Source of the DNA: Phytoseiulus persimilis
Lineage: Eukaryota; Arthropoda; Arachnida; Mesostigmata; Phytoseiidae
Reading direction: 5' to 3'
DNA: 64,000 bases
NCBI GenBank assembly: GCA_037576195.1
Contig: CM075103.1
Coordinates: 37,771,250-37,835,249 of the forward strand
The translations under genes were made by a program, and so were the position numbers. The notes below the pieces were generated by a model, which was given only the letters and a program-made list of their open reading frames with translations, was not told the origin of the DNA and made no database searches. Shown here one piece after another: positions 32,901 to 45,300 of this stretch (position 1 is its first letter; every line of letters begins with the position of its first letter).

Positions 32901-35900
32901 CGGAACCAGTCAGCTAACTAATGAACTGGGTTTCGCAGATCACGGCTCTGATCGGGTCCCTGATCATCGGGCCTGTGAGCCCCGGTGCCTATTTTCTCGC
33001 GGCTCGGAGTTTGAAGCCGCCAAAGAAATTTCTGATCTGGTATAAGTTCGCAGTTTGCGGCGAGAGCATCACGCCAGGCGGAGGAGTCTAAGACAAGAGG
33101 CCGAGAGAGAACAAGTCGAGTTCATTGACGCGAAAAAAGGGTTTTCCTTTATTCCGAGAATATCTGTTGCTCATCCAAGCTGTAGATGGAGAAAAGTTCA
33201 ATGAGTTCATGGGACTCTATGTTCATTCCGTTTGTATCACCCGTTCTCCGTAGTTTGGGCTTTCGTCATTTGTTTGTATCAATCTAAGATCCTCTCCACT
33301 AGTGCCATCGTCATGCGTCCCTCCTTCCCAACCTGGTGTACATTTTCATCAAGATCCATGCGAATGAATCCATTCAAGACGTAATTCGACACATCTCAAG
33401 GGGCCAAAATCTTGCCTCTGCGGATTTCCGCGCGGGAAAAGGAGGTATCGTCAGCTACCTCCGGCATCTGACGGCACAATAGTTAAAACCTTCAAGATTC
33501 CCTCCGTGTTTGCTCTTATGTTGGCGCCGGAGTTCGGTTGTGTGTCATTCGTTTGTGTCCGTTCGATCTCCTCGTTGGTCAGCCTCCGATTGTCTGTTGG
33601 TTACGTCAAAACTCATCCAGTCGCTGACCCAAACATTCGAGAAGAATGTGAAAGAACTATGCCTGCGTGAGGAATATCGAGAGCGCAAGGAACTTCGAAA
33701 GACCTTGTAACAGCTTCAAAAATATGTCGGTAGGTATATTTCGACTAGAGTGCCATTCCGACCGTGATATCATAGATTCCCATACAGGCTCCAGATATCC
33801 TGTTCTTTGTTTCGTCACTTCAAAGGGGTCGTTGTCCCTACCAACAGTGACACTGAACGCGGTTCATAGGCGTTCCAGGTTCGCCAGAATGGCTTGGGGC
33901 TCGAAATCTAGTCCGAAACTCGAAAAATATGTTTCGTTCTTCCAAAATTCAGTTAGAAAATCCTCCCCGATCACGGACTGGGTTTCGGGTGTTCAAACGT
34001 TATTTCTCAACAACCCAATCTCTCCGCCGTTCGTTCACCACTGACCAATATCGATGACGAATCCTTGGCTATCAAGGATGATGTCTTCGCTCGCCCTGAT
34101 AGATCCAATCCCGTCCGATGAGTGGTATCCGTCGACTTGATGTAACAACTCAGTTCCAGGGTAGCTCTAATGGATTGATTCTGAGTGGTGAATTTTCATT
34201 CATTCCCTCACTCTTGTCAAGCCCCTCACCGAGTTTTCAGTCGCCCATTGCTCCGGAAAGTTTGCTCTCGTCTGAAACACCGATGTGGCTCCTATTCCAT
34301 CGAATCGGAGAAATCTAAGATCCGTGGCGGTGCGTTCCTGTGATGCGAAGAAACAAGCAATTCGAGGAAGGAAGCGCTGCTTCTGTGTTGCCAACGGAAA
34401 ACGTTCTAGAAGCTAGTGGGTCTAGTGGCTGGAGAACTGTAATTTGGGAATTTTCGTGACCGAGGTAGGCCTGTTGTCTCCGACCACAATGAGTCGAGGT
34501 GGTCGTCACGCTGAGGAAGGAAGAGGTCATAGACTGTCGGTGTGGACGAACCCAGAGATGAGAGATGGAAAACAGAGAGGGGTACAACCATAGTTTGCTT
34601 CATTGTCTTCAGATAAGATATAACTACATTTCAAGCAAACCCAACGTGAAAGACGACTTAACAACTCAATCCTACGATTGGATGGTAAGTATTGTATAAC
34701 ATTTCGACTCAGTAGATAATATCTTGCGTGGAGTTTGCAGATATCAACTCGAAATCTCACAGCACTCGCAGACAGACAACAGATCGGTGGTGAGGGCAAT
34801 TAGAAAAATTATGAAAAACGCTCCGTTACAAAAACTCCCCATCAGAAAACAATCACTGACAACCCGTGGCGGATTATGCCATCTGTCTCGTTGCATAACT
34901 GTTCAGATTATACCCGATTATTCTTCCACAATTATATAAGCATACCTTCTTACATAGCCGTCAAGTGTCCCGTTCGTGTGAGATTTTGAGAGAAGTCCCT
35001 CCCGGTCTCGAAATCATTCTGAGAGTGGATCCGCGAGCTCCCCGGAGAGGCATCAACGAGAAATTTTCCGGAACCGATCAAAAAGTTCATGAACGCAGCG
35101 GTGAAACGAAAGCAGACATTCTTTGGAGTAGCACATGACGAATTGCGAAGATCTGACCGGCTTTGAGAGTTCGTCCGCTGTGGTTCGTGAGCCTTTTCTA
35201 AAATGACATTTCGTTGGATCGTGTTCTTCAATCGTTCCCTTCTGAATGTCTGTCCGTCGAAGAGACTGTGTGTGTGCATGTCTTTGTAAATATTGCAACC
35301 ATCCAAACTTCATTTCGCGTTGGGGATAGCTTTGTGGGAACCGATCCACACTCGTCACGTCCGCAGGGTCTCAGCACAAGGTGGAGCGATGCCTGCAACG
35401 TCCTTGAAACAGGTCTCCTAGAAAGAAGACGAAACTGTGAACGAGGGAGCAATATTGGTTCGGCTTCTCCGAATCTAGCGAGCTCGCGACGCGGCAGGAC
35501 GGCGAGGCTGGCAAAGGGCCCTCTAGCTGCTGACCTGCCTCCCGCTCTGCTTGAACGCGCGGAATTTGAACCCTCCATCAAGGAGCCATGGAGCAGTCCA
35601 TTTGTAACATTCCTTTCGGAACCAGCGGTATGGTCACACACCCTCTTCCCGACCGGAGCCAAAAGGTCGTATCCCCTCCCAGCACCACCACGGAGCGATA
35701 TTTGGTGGAGCTCAAGAGTTCAGGAATCATGGCTCGAATGCATGCACAGGACTTCTTGACATCAGGACGTTGGCCGCATCGTGATCCGCGCTCGTGCCGA
35801 GAAATTCCAGGATTTCGACCCGAGCTGCGACCTGATCCCACCGAGAGCAGCCTTGCTTCTCAATTCTCTCCCGATCGTGAAGAAACTCGAGTTGTGTCCA

Positions 35901-36364
35901 ATCGACGAATGGAATCCGCGTCAGTCCCGTTAGGAAACGTTGCCGAGGAAGGTTGGTCAGTTTTCGGAGATCCGACAGGGTACGTCAACCTTCCAGCAGC
36001 GGCCACACCTTTGTTTCAACATGCGGTGGTGCAGATCATTTCCTCCGAGATGTTTCACGCTCGTCAGGAAGCTTTCACGAGCTCGTTTTCATGCGAAAGA
36101 AGACTCCGAGCATCACAAAGTAGTGATATGAAGGTCATTCAGCGGCTCCGACACATGGAACTCCTCCATGATGCCTATCGCCGGTGTTCTCTGGCCCACA
36201 GTTCTCAGAATTCTTGATGCCTGAATGTCTCGGGCTTCAATGATCTAGCTGGCGCCGTTCACGGAGCTCGCTTCAAGTGTTCCAGAATTTTAGTTTTTCC
36301 ACAATATGGAAGTTATGTGGATCTCGGGGAAACGGAGAGACTCTTGACCAGTAAGATCATGAAA
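29905..36364. other. No recognisable gene (6.5 kb)
   Basis: Long stretch between the hAT MITE and the 3' end of the HMG-CoA synthase gene. Frames up to 209 codons (35588-36217, plus) exist but show no family signature, and both strands are open over the same DNA. The part next to 36364 probably contains the HMG-CoA synthase 3' UTR. Weak local resemblance between about 33240-33290 and 33535-33575 was seen but not pursued. Confidence 0.45.
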
Positions 36365-39300
36365 TTACCGGGCCTCAGCTGGATGTGAGAGAATCGGCTG
36401 ACTTCCTATAGCAAGAGCCCTTCCCAGAATCTGGAACAATCCACTTCGGTGGGACAAGACGCTTACCTTGATAGCGCTGCCATTCGGTATTGATTCTTGA
36501 TTTCTCGGTGGCTTGCGTGAATAAGTCCTCCGATGCATGCTGTCTACCTGTTCCAGGTACCACGTGCCTGCGGAGAGCCCGTCCAGCGAGCCGACCGGAG
36601 TGTGCGGAGCTGTGAGAAACAGAAAACATCCTGAATGACGTCAAGTTCTTCATACCGAACCGAAACAGGACATCGGACTAGAATGCAGTGCTCGCGCATC
36701 ACACCCGCGCGGCTTGCCCTACTCACCGAGATGGTGGGTATCATGGCGGTGCTCCATGATGGCACCGAAGTCGAGGGGCGATACTTTGATCCTTTGGGCC
36801 AGCCGATCTCTAAGGTCGGCCAAGGATTCGTGCAGCTTATGCAGTTGCGAACCCTTGGACACGTCATCGGTCACTCTTAGCGAGAAGAAGGTGGCGGCAG
36901 AACCGGAGCCGTACGAGAACATACCGAGCCTCCTTCCCGCTATCGACTCGATGGCAGTGTTGCCCAGGTACGACGCTAAACAAGAGTATAGCGCCGGAGT
37001 GTACGTGTTGCCCACCTGGTTCGAAATCAGAAGCGATGGTTTGGTCTTCTTGTCGAAAATTTCGCTCGAAAGAGCGAGGAACGCTTTCTCGACGTCCCGA
37101 TCAAAAATCGTGTCCTCCAATTTGACATGTTTGAAGCCGATCACACTTTGATACTCCTGACTATTCGGGTGTTGTAAGAAGTCGTTGAGCACGAGACGCG
37201 CCACTGATTTCTGAACTAGCTTCCCGTATGGCGAATGGAATATGAGGGCGTCGAAATCCTCGAGTCTGATCTGGGCTCCTGGGTGCAGTGAAGAGTCCGC
37301 GGCGATTTTGAAGGGAGGTGAAATAGAGAGAGAGACTTTAGACTTGGTCCCGATAAGTTCACGCCGGAATGAGGTTTCGAATCCTGTTCAAAGCTCGTTC
37401 AATCATCGCTGGAGGCGTTCTGAACGGTTGAGTACTCGGTCGAGCAGTTCAGCGAGAGAGAATTCGGCGATTCGTCGACGAGATCACTGAACTTTCCGAA
37501 CGGAATCCTGGCTCTGCTCGGAGCCAAACGAGTTGGCTGGAGAAACAGCGCTGTGGATATACTGGAGCGCGGGGCTAGAAACCCTCCCAATCATACAAGG
37601 CATCAAGCATGCGTGGCGCCCGACAGGACGAACTAGGGAAAAGAACGATTTCGTGGCCCAGGGAAAACATTCAATTCCACAGCTGGATCATAGAATAATT
37701 ATACAACACAGCTGGATTCCATCCGACCCTCGCTCGCGCCGTTGCCGGTCCAAGCATTTCGTCGGCTTCCAGACCAGGCGAGGAGGACAGGCTTTGTTCC
37801 CGCGCGTAGCTTCGAAGCCAAGTGGCGAGGTCCCGGAAAACAGGCGTTGCAGGTCAGGGATCTCGATATCAACTCACCTTTGTGGAGCTTGGCGAACTTT
37901 TGACAATAACCCTGGTAGCACTTATCTAGCGCCCGTGAATAGCACTCGACCGACAACTTTCCGTCGACTGTCGGGTACTCTGAGAGCATGTCCGGCTTGT
38001 AGAAATCGTACACATGGGCCATGTGCGAGGCTCGAACACGTTCCAACACGAGAGGGGCCTGAAACGCATGGATTCGCTCATGTAACGGCTGTCCTGATCA
38101 GCGGTTTTTCTTCTGTCGAGACACTCGTGCACGCGCGGGCACCGGGAAACTTACATTGGGTCCCACGAGCATTGCCACGGCTCCAGCGCCTCCGGTGGGT
38201 CGAGCGGGTCCCGTTGCGTATATCGCGATGTCCGCGGCCACAACGAGCGCCCAGCGACCGTCCCACGCAGAGGATTCCACCCACGCAACAGCGTTCAGAA
38301 GAGCCTGCGTGCCACCATAGCATGCGTTCGTTGTATCGATACCTGCAGAAGGAGCAGCGTTAGTCGAAGCGACCAACTCCAGCATTTTATGGACTCTCAT
38401 GGTCGCCGTCGGCTGGCAATTGCTACTCCGGCTTCCCGATGTGTTCAGGGTGGCGGGCTCGAAAGAAAAGTAGTCGGAGGAAAATATCGGTCCGGCCGAG
38501 GGAGTCATTCGGGCTGAGCCAAGGAGCTCTGGCACTAATCTCGTATTAGTTCTGGGAAAAAAAAACATGGGAACGCCCCCTGCAGGTGCCAGCAATTGAT
38601 CCGGAAGAGGGGCGTTCGTGTGCCGCGCGTCGGCGCAGGAACGAAGGACAATGCTCTCGTCGATGAATGGGGAACGCGGGCGTCTTCGAACAATCGTTCG
38701 CAGCAGATCTAACAGCGTGCTTGGCTGCTGTTTGCGCTCCGGATGTTGCTGCGGCTCCTGTTATTGTTGATGTTATTCTGTGGTGCTGGCGGCAGCCGGA
38801 GGCACGCTCTTCTGCACGTCATCCGCATGACTTGAGGGAGAAAAGGACGACAATCGAACGAACGCCGCGGCGAAGGCAGTTTTAGGGCGCGCAAGTCGAA
38901 GCCAAGGATGAGACGACGAAGATCAGTGTGGATAGGGATGCTTGATGACGGCGGAAAGACATCATCATCTGCGGCGGATAGGACTGTGGCCTGAACACAC
39001 TTTGTGGTCGAAGTACTCTTTCCACTACTCTGGGGCAGGGAATCCCACCGCGACCCACGTGCGCCCGAGAGACAGCGAGCTACGCTGGGCGCAAGCCACC
39101 ACACCCTCCTCCAGAACTCTGCCGAGTTCTGGAACAGTTCGCAAAGTCCAGGCGGCGGAAGGAAGCGCGCAAGCGAAATAAGAATCGGGAATATGTATCG
39201 AACATACACGAGGCATACGACTCCCCGTTCCGCTTCGATCTCAGGAGTTCCGACACCCGGTTCGAGCTCGACGCAATTTCGCTCGTTGCCCGTTTTTCCA

Positions 39301-42300
39301 GTCACGTTGGGATTTTTTCTCCTCCCACACCACCTCGATTTCCCCGTTCCTCGTTCAGTAATCTCTTCCGTCCCACGGACAACAGCGGCAGCAGCGACTC
39401 CATCAGGGTATTTGCGGTCGTTGCCGCCACCGCACAACGTCGGATAGTAAAAGCTTTACAACTTCATTTTCGCCTTTATCGTTCGCATGCATTGTTGACA
39501 CTGCTGTTGCGCATGCCGGGCATCACGAAGGACGGACCTGCCTAGTAGATTTCCTGAGTTGGGATTTGGGACGGGCGAAGTGTTCGATTCGGCGAACTAT
39601 ACGGCGGAACAGGGAGAACCCTGACATATCTCTGGCGAGCCCTGGTCATCGTGACAGCTTGTCAAACACACTCAGAGTGCTCTGACCTCCAACGAGCTCG
39701 AAGCCGACCCCGGTTCGAGAGCCGAGCTCCGTCCGCGTGCATCCCCGGCAGAGCCACTCGAGCCTTATCGATTTTCCCTCGAATCCCCTTAGAAAAATCG
39801 TGGAGCCCCCATGACGAATCCAAACACATCGACGCGAGCATGGAGCCGCTATTAGAAACTCACCCTCTACATCCGTGTTGTCTCCGAAAAGTTGCATTAG
39901 CACAGTTTTGACGGATTTCGATTTGTCGACAAGAGTCTCGGTGCCGACCTCGAGACGACCGATCCGCGAAGTTGGAACTCCGGTTCGTTCCAGGAGCCGT
40001 GAAACAACGGTCAACGACAGCGAGTGGATGTCTTCTCTGTCGTTGCAGAAGCCCATCTTGTTCTGTCCCAAGCCGACGGTGTACTTGCCCTGTAAGGAAC
40101 CTCATCAGTAATCAATTGCGTTATCCGACAACTGTCCACCGGCCCGAGTCCTCGGCGATGCTCGACCCGAGTTTACTCGTCGGACGAGTCTGTGCAGCTT
40201 TATCAGTATCAGTTTTCCTTGTTTCTCGTTTCCCTTCTCTCGCTCTGTAGCCCCGTTTCGAGTGGTTCGAGGCGTGAAGCTCCAGTCGTGCCGAAGCCTT
40301 CCGGCAAATAATCGCGCCCAATCGCCCTGGATGCCGGCTTCAGCAACAAGATGACTGGATCCCCCCGGTGGGAGACTTTGTACGGTGGCCTGAGCGCCCG
40401 ACAGGAGGGATTGCCGAGCCCTGTTTTCTCCCGGTCAGGGGACTTCTTCCCTGTTAAACACAAGCTATTGACAGCAAAATGGTGGCGGGACCACGGCAGG
40501 GCGCTGGCTCAGGAGGTTCTGTGGGAGGGGTGGGGTGAGCCATCGCTGAAATCGGAGTCGCAGCACTGTTCAGACCTCTGCACTACGAGACAGTTAAAAA
40601 CGTACATTGGATGAACCGATACACGGAGAGGACACGCCGAACGGAGGTGGCGCGATGAGGAAGAGAAACCGCCGCCCCCCCCCCCCCCCCCCCCTATCAT
40701 CCTCTCCGCCCCTGTTCGCCCATTCTTTGATTATGGGGACGGGGCTCGTGAGGACAGCTGTTCTGCGTCAGCATCGCGATACAGGCTCTGATGAACGAAT
40801 AGTTGGGCAATTACGGCTCGCCACACAAAAGCAATTAAATCGTCTTCTCACATCTTCGATCGGCTCACTTTCACGGGTCCTGCCCGACTCGGCTCTCGCT
40901 GTCGCCCAGGCCAGCTGAGTCGACAACGAAAAAGCTTCGAAATTCCTTCTACAGGACGGTCAGCCGAAGAAATTGATCTCGCGAATCGACGGGATCGCTC
41001 GTCGAATCCGAGCTCGTCGGGCCTTGTGAGTTCCGTCCGCCGAGCAGGCGTTGCGCGAGCAATGTGGTGCTTGGCAGCTCGAGCTTCCGACAACGGATCC
41101 GACGGCCGCGGCGTTGCTCGAGGAACCATCCGGGACAAGACTCAACTAGGGGTTCTGCCGGCTGCACAATCAACGAAACTGTTGCACTTTCATTCGGCTT
41201 CCCGGATGTGCCAGAAATCCCGGAGACAGGACGACGAAGGAGCCGCCGCAGCGGAAGCCGCGCGGAAGATCCATCCGGTTCCCTTCCCCGTTGTTCGAGT
41301 TTTTCGATTTGCCGCTCTCGTAGAGACTCTGAGGTAAGTGATTTCGCACTGACGGAGAATCCTGGCTCGGACCGCTCGTCCGTCGGCTCTGCTGTCGCTT
41401 CGGCCCATTAGGAGAAGTCCATCCGGCGACGGCGAGTGGAGAGCGAGAGAGTCAGGAAGGCGACGAGGGCCCTGAATGGGCCGCGAGTGCCGAGCAACAG
41501 CCATGTTCGTAGCCGGCGGTTCGTTGTCTGCGTCGTCGACGATGGATGGCAAGCTAACTAGCAAACTAGTCAGTCGATTGGTTCGGAGGCAGTGATTTCG
41601 CATACACATAGTCTCGTCGTTGATGTCCAAGGCCTCCCAAGGGAAGAATGTGGGGCATATGGAGCGAGGAAGGGTTCAGGTGAAGGGAGAGCTGCTACAC
41701 TATCGACTCTGCGAACGCTCCGACAACGCCTGAACGAATTTCGAGTACGATGGCTGATCGGTTGCATTTCAAGAATGACAGACAGATGAGGATGGTGGTC
41801 GGTGTTTTTTCCTCGAGCAATCACCTCCGGGTTCGAACTTTCTGAATCCATTCGCGTTGCCGCTCGTCAGCGCCTAACCGCCAATCTGCCAGCATTGGGA
41901 TGTTCGGCGGACAGACTGTGTTGTGAACGGCGGAAGTCAGACAAGGGAAAGCAAAAGATGGCCCTGAGGAGCCGGGGCGGAAATCTTGCGCACGCACTTG
42001 AGACAGCGACCCCGGTGGAAACATATCAGTGGGGGCGGTTCTCGGAATTCATGTGGAGGGACAGCAGGAGAAGCGAGTGGAAGTCTCGCAGGGGGCACGG
42101 CGGCTGTTCGAAATCGGAGCACACCGCATCGAAGCCGCAGGTGGTTGGTCGGTGACATGGCTGCTGAACAGATGCGGGAATATTGCTCTCGTTAAATGCT
42201 TCCACCAAGTGGCTGCGTAGAGGAGTGCGCCGACCCAATGCAGCTGCCGCAGCACTCTCACACATCTGACCATAGTTCTGAGCAAAGGGCATCCGATGAG

Positions 42301-45300
42301 CTCAACCAGGGATCTCAGTATGGTTAGTTAGAGTTCCGCGACAGCGCTGTAGGGATACACGACCGGGGCTCATCTTCATCCAAGTTTCACTCGGAAAACA
42401 CCGTCAAGCTCTTGGCAACAATCAGTTTTCGCCCGAAACTTTTCCCCGAGTACGCTTTTCTGCCGTCGCAGCAATGACAGAAACTTGAGCCCCCTTTCAC
42501 TCGGGACTAAACCGGAGTGGACAACGTAGACAGGGTACAGGATGCGAACTAGAAGAGCGAGGAAACCCACGACAGTGTGATGGAACAAGGTCAAAGCAGG
42601 TTTAAGACAGCCCCGAGGCCGTTTTGCCGTGTCCGTTGTTTGCTCGCTCATTCGGTTGGTCGCCGGGCCGGTTCAAGCCTGGAGGCCCGGAGAGGAACGC
42701 AGCAGACCGACAGACCTCCGAGAACGCAGGCGAACAGAACAACTGATATCGACTGGAGTGGCGACAAACGTCTAGGGTAGACAACGCGAGGTACGAAGGA
42801 AAACACATCCCCCAGATACGGCGGGGTAAAACGAGGAGGAAACATAGTTGTTGCTCATTCGGAACGACGATGGAACGAGTAGGCCATGTAACTCGCTTGT
42901 CTGGCCGGGTCACAGAGGGGCTGCTCCTCGAGCAGAGGATACGCGCCTCGGAGAGTCCAGTCTCGCATTTCCTGGTGCAAGTCAGCCTCATTTTCCTCCC
43001 GAGACATGCATTCCGAGCTCGATCTCAAACCCATACCGAATCGCGAGCGGGTAGAATCATTCCCAGCGGACTCGTCCTGCGGAGGCCAACGATCGAACGC
43101 AGGGCGAACCGAAAAAAACCCGTCCTCTCAACGTTAGTGGTTCTCTCGTTATCAACAGCCCCCCTTTTGGACGTTTGCAGGTCAATCCTCATCTCATTTC
43201 TTCCAAGGTATTTGTCTTGTGGTAGTCGACTTGATCCCCTCCTTGAACTGCGGGACTCCTTCCACCGGCTGATCCGGCGAGAACGTTGGGGGCTGGCGAA
43301 GACAGTCCCAGGGAAATCAATCTTGCGATCCAGGGCACGGATGTGAGCTGATGGCCTCCAGAACCAGTTTCCCCAGAGACGATGGCCGATTTCGGCGTCG
43401 AAAAGTGCGCCGTTGATTCATTCGAACCTTGATAATCGAATCACAGACAGTAACCTCCGTCAATATCCACGGAAACACCTGGCATCCGGTGCAGCGTAAC
43501 GCCATCCGGTTTGAAAGCCTGAAATGAGCGCTTCCTGGGACAACTCCTGCCGCCGCCTCGATCCGTTTCGACGACGAAAGATGCAGCCGTCTCTCGTGTC
43601 CCACCTGACCAAAACGACACTTTTCCAAGAAGCTGTCGTGGGGTCGACCCTCGAGCAGTTTTTATAGTCCCTCATCAGGGACGCTCAGTGACCCGAGCCG
43701 CAACTTCTTCCGCGATTTTTTCCGTCGCCATTTTTATCCCATCAAAACGCTCGCCCGGCTCTTCTCGTTCGTTTGTCCTAGCCCGCGTGCGGTCTGCTGC
43801 TCAGAGATAAGATTAGTCGGGAGCTTATGACAGCAATTGAGCAGGCGGCATCCGGCCTGTTGTGTCGTTGTGCTCACTCGCTTGCCTTGATGTGGTATTA
43901 CCTGAATCCGTTCTCGTTTTGTGTTCCTTTTCATCCCAGGAGTCACCCAAAGCGGTTCATAACACGCAAACAGTATGAAGCGGTTCAGATTCGGAGACGC
44001 CGGCCGATTCAACGAGGCCATCGGCTGAGTCAATAAGATTCAACAGTGAGGGACCTCTCTCAATGGAAAACTGGATCGGGCGTCGAATTTGAACCGCAAA
44101 ACGAAGATTATTAAAACGAAGTCTGAGTTGATGCTCACGCCAGCACCCACCAGGTTTGAGATCAATTACTGAACAGTTCAATCAGCAACGTGGAAGTCTA
44201 TCAGCGCGTTCAGAACACAAGGAGAGCATTAAGGCACGATTTCCTATCCTCCTTCCCCTCACATCTCTGGAGTTTCGGACTCTTGTTGGTGGAACGGAAA
44301 TGTACAGGATCATATGCAGACAATGAAAGCTCAGAAAGTGAGCGTGACGAGGCGATTTCACGCTCAGAGTCCTACGAGTCACGGGGTAAGGACGTCCTTT
44401 CCATGAACTGCGACAATTAGGTTGGGGAAACACCTCTTCCCAGTCGTGAGAATCACAACTAACCCCTCAACAATATCTGGTTGGCGTCCGTCCTTGAAAG
44501 CATCGCCGACGCGTGTGTCATCACCGAATATAACCGCCAATAAGCACCGCCTGGACTGGATCCCGGCCCGGGCCTCACGATCCTTTCCCTGATCGCAGCT
44601 AGACAAACTCTCCTGACGGGAGACGGCCGACGCTTCCCGCTGCAAGCCTGTTAGCTCGGTCGGCCGCTCGAACCAACTGACGACAGGCAGAACGATCAGG
44701 CGACGGGACACTCGGACAGAAGAACGTAGGCTGCCGCCATCTGCTTCCCTTCGAGAATGCTCTTTTCTTCACTCGTTACTCCGCCAGCCGTTTGACTCCT
44801 TCACCTCTCTCTCTCCGTCATCATCGTCCTCGCGCCGCCGTCGATCGTCGCTCATGGTCGTGCCAATCTGTTTGCCTCTGACTCCTTCCGCTTGTTCTTT
44901 CCGATACGGTCATCGTCGTCACATCATCGAGCTGATTCGAAGAGAGCTTCGGGGGGGGGGAGGGGGGGGGGGTCCGGTCGCTCGCAAATGGAACGAGTCC
45001 GGAACATCGATGGCCGAGAGACATTCCCAATCACGCGATGAGGAACTTTTGTCTGTGGAGCAGATTTCTCGGAGAGCCATGCATCGATCCTCAACCGACC
45101 CCGGCCCGATGGCCATCTATCGATACCGATGATGACGGCAGCTTTCCATGGACGTCTATCAGATTGCGACGGATTCGCACTTGCCGTGACTCGCGGACCT
45201 CCATGTTCTTTCGTCCCTCGTTGAAACCCTTCCGTGTTCTTCGCCGGCAGTTGCGTCGAAGTACGAGAAGTCGAGCTGGCGTTTCGGCCACTGAGTCGGG

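Noticed and set aside
33240-33580. Possible local duplication (GTCATTTGTTTGTATC against GTCATTCGTTTGTGTC)
   Set aside because: Only short, gapped likeness; too weak to call a repeat.
35588-36217. 209-codon plus-strand frame downstream of HMG-CoA synthase
   Set aside because: No family signature and no splice or regulatory context; probably chance.
37350-37400. tRNA-like B-box word (GGTTTCGAATCC)
   Set aside because: No matching A box or cloverleaf arms upstream, and it lies in an HMG-CoA synthase intron.
37533-38363. 276-codon plus-strand frame
   Set aside because: It is antisense to HMG-CoA synthase exons 3 and 4 and their introns; the minus strand is the real coding strand.
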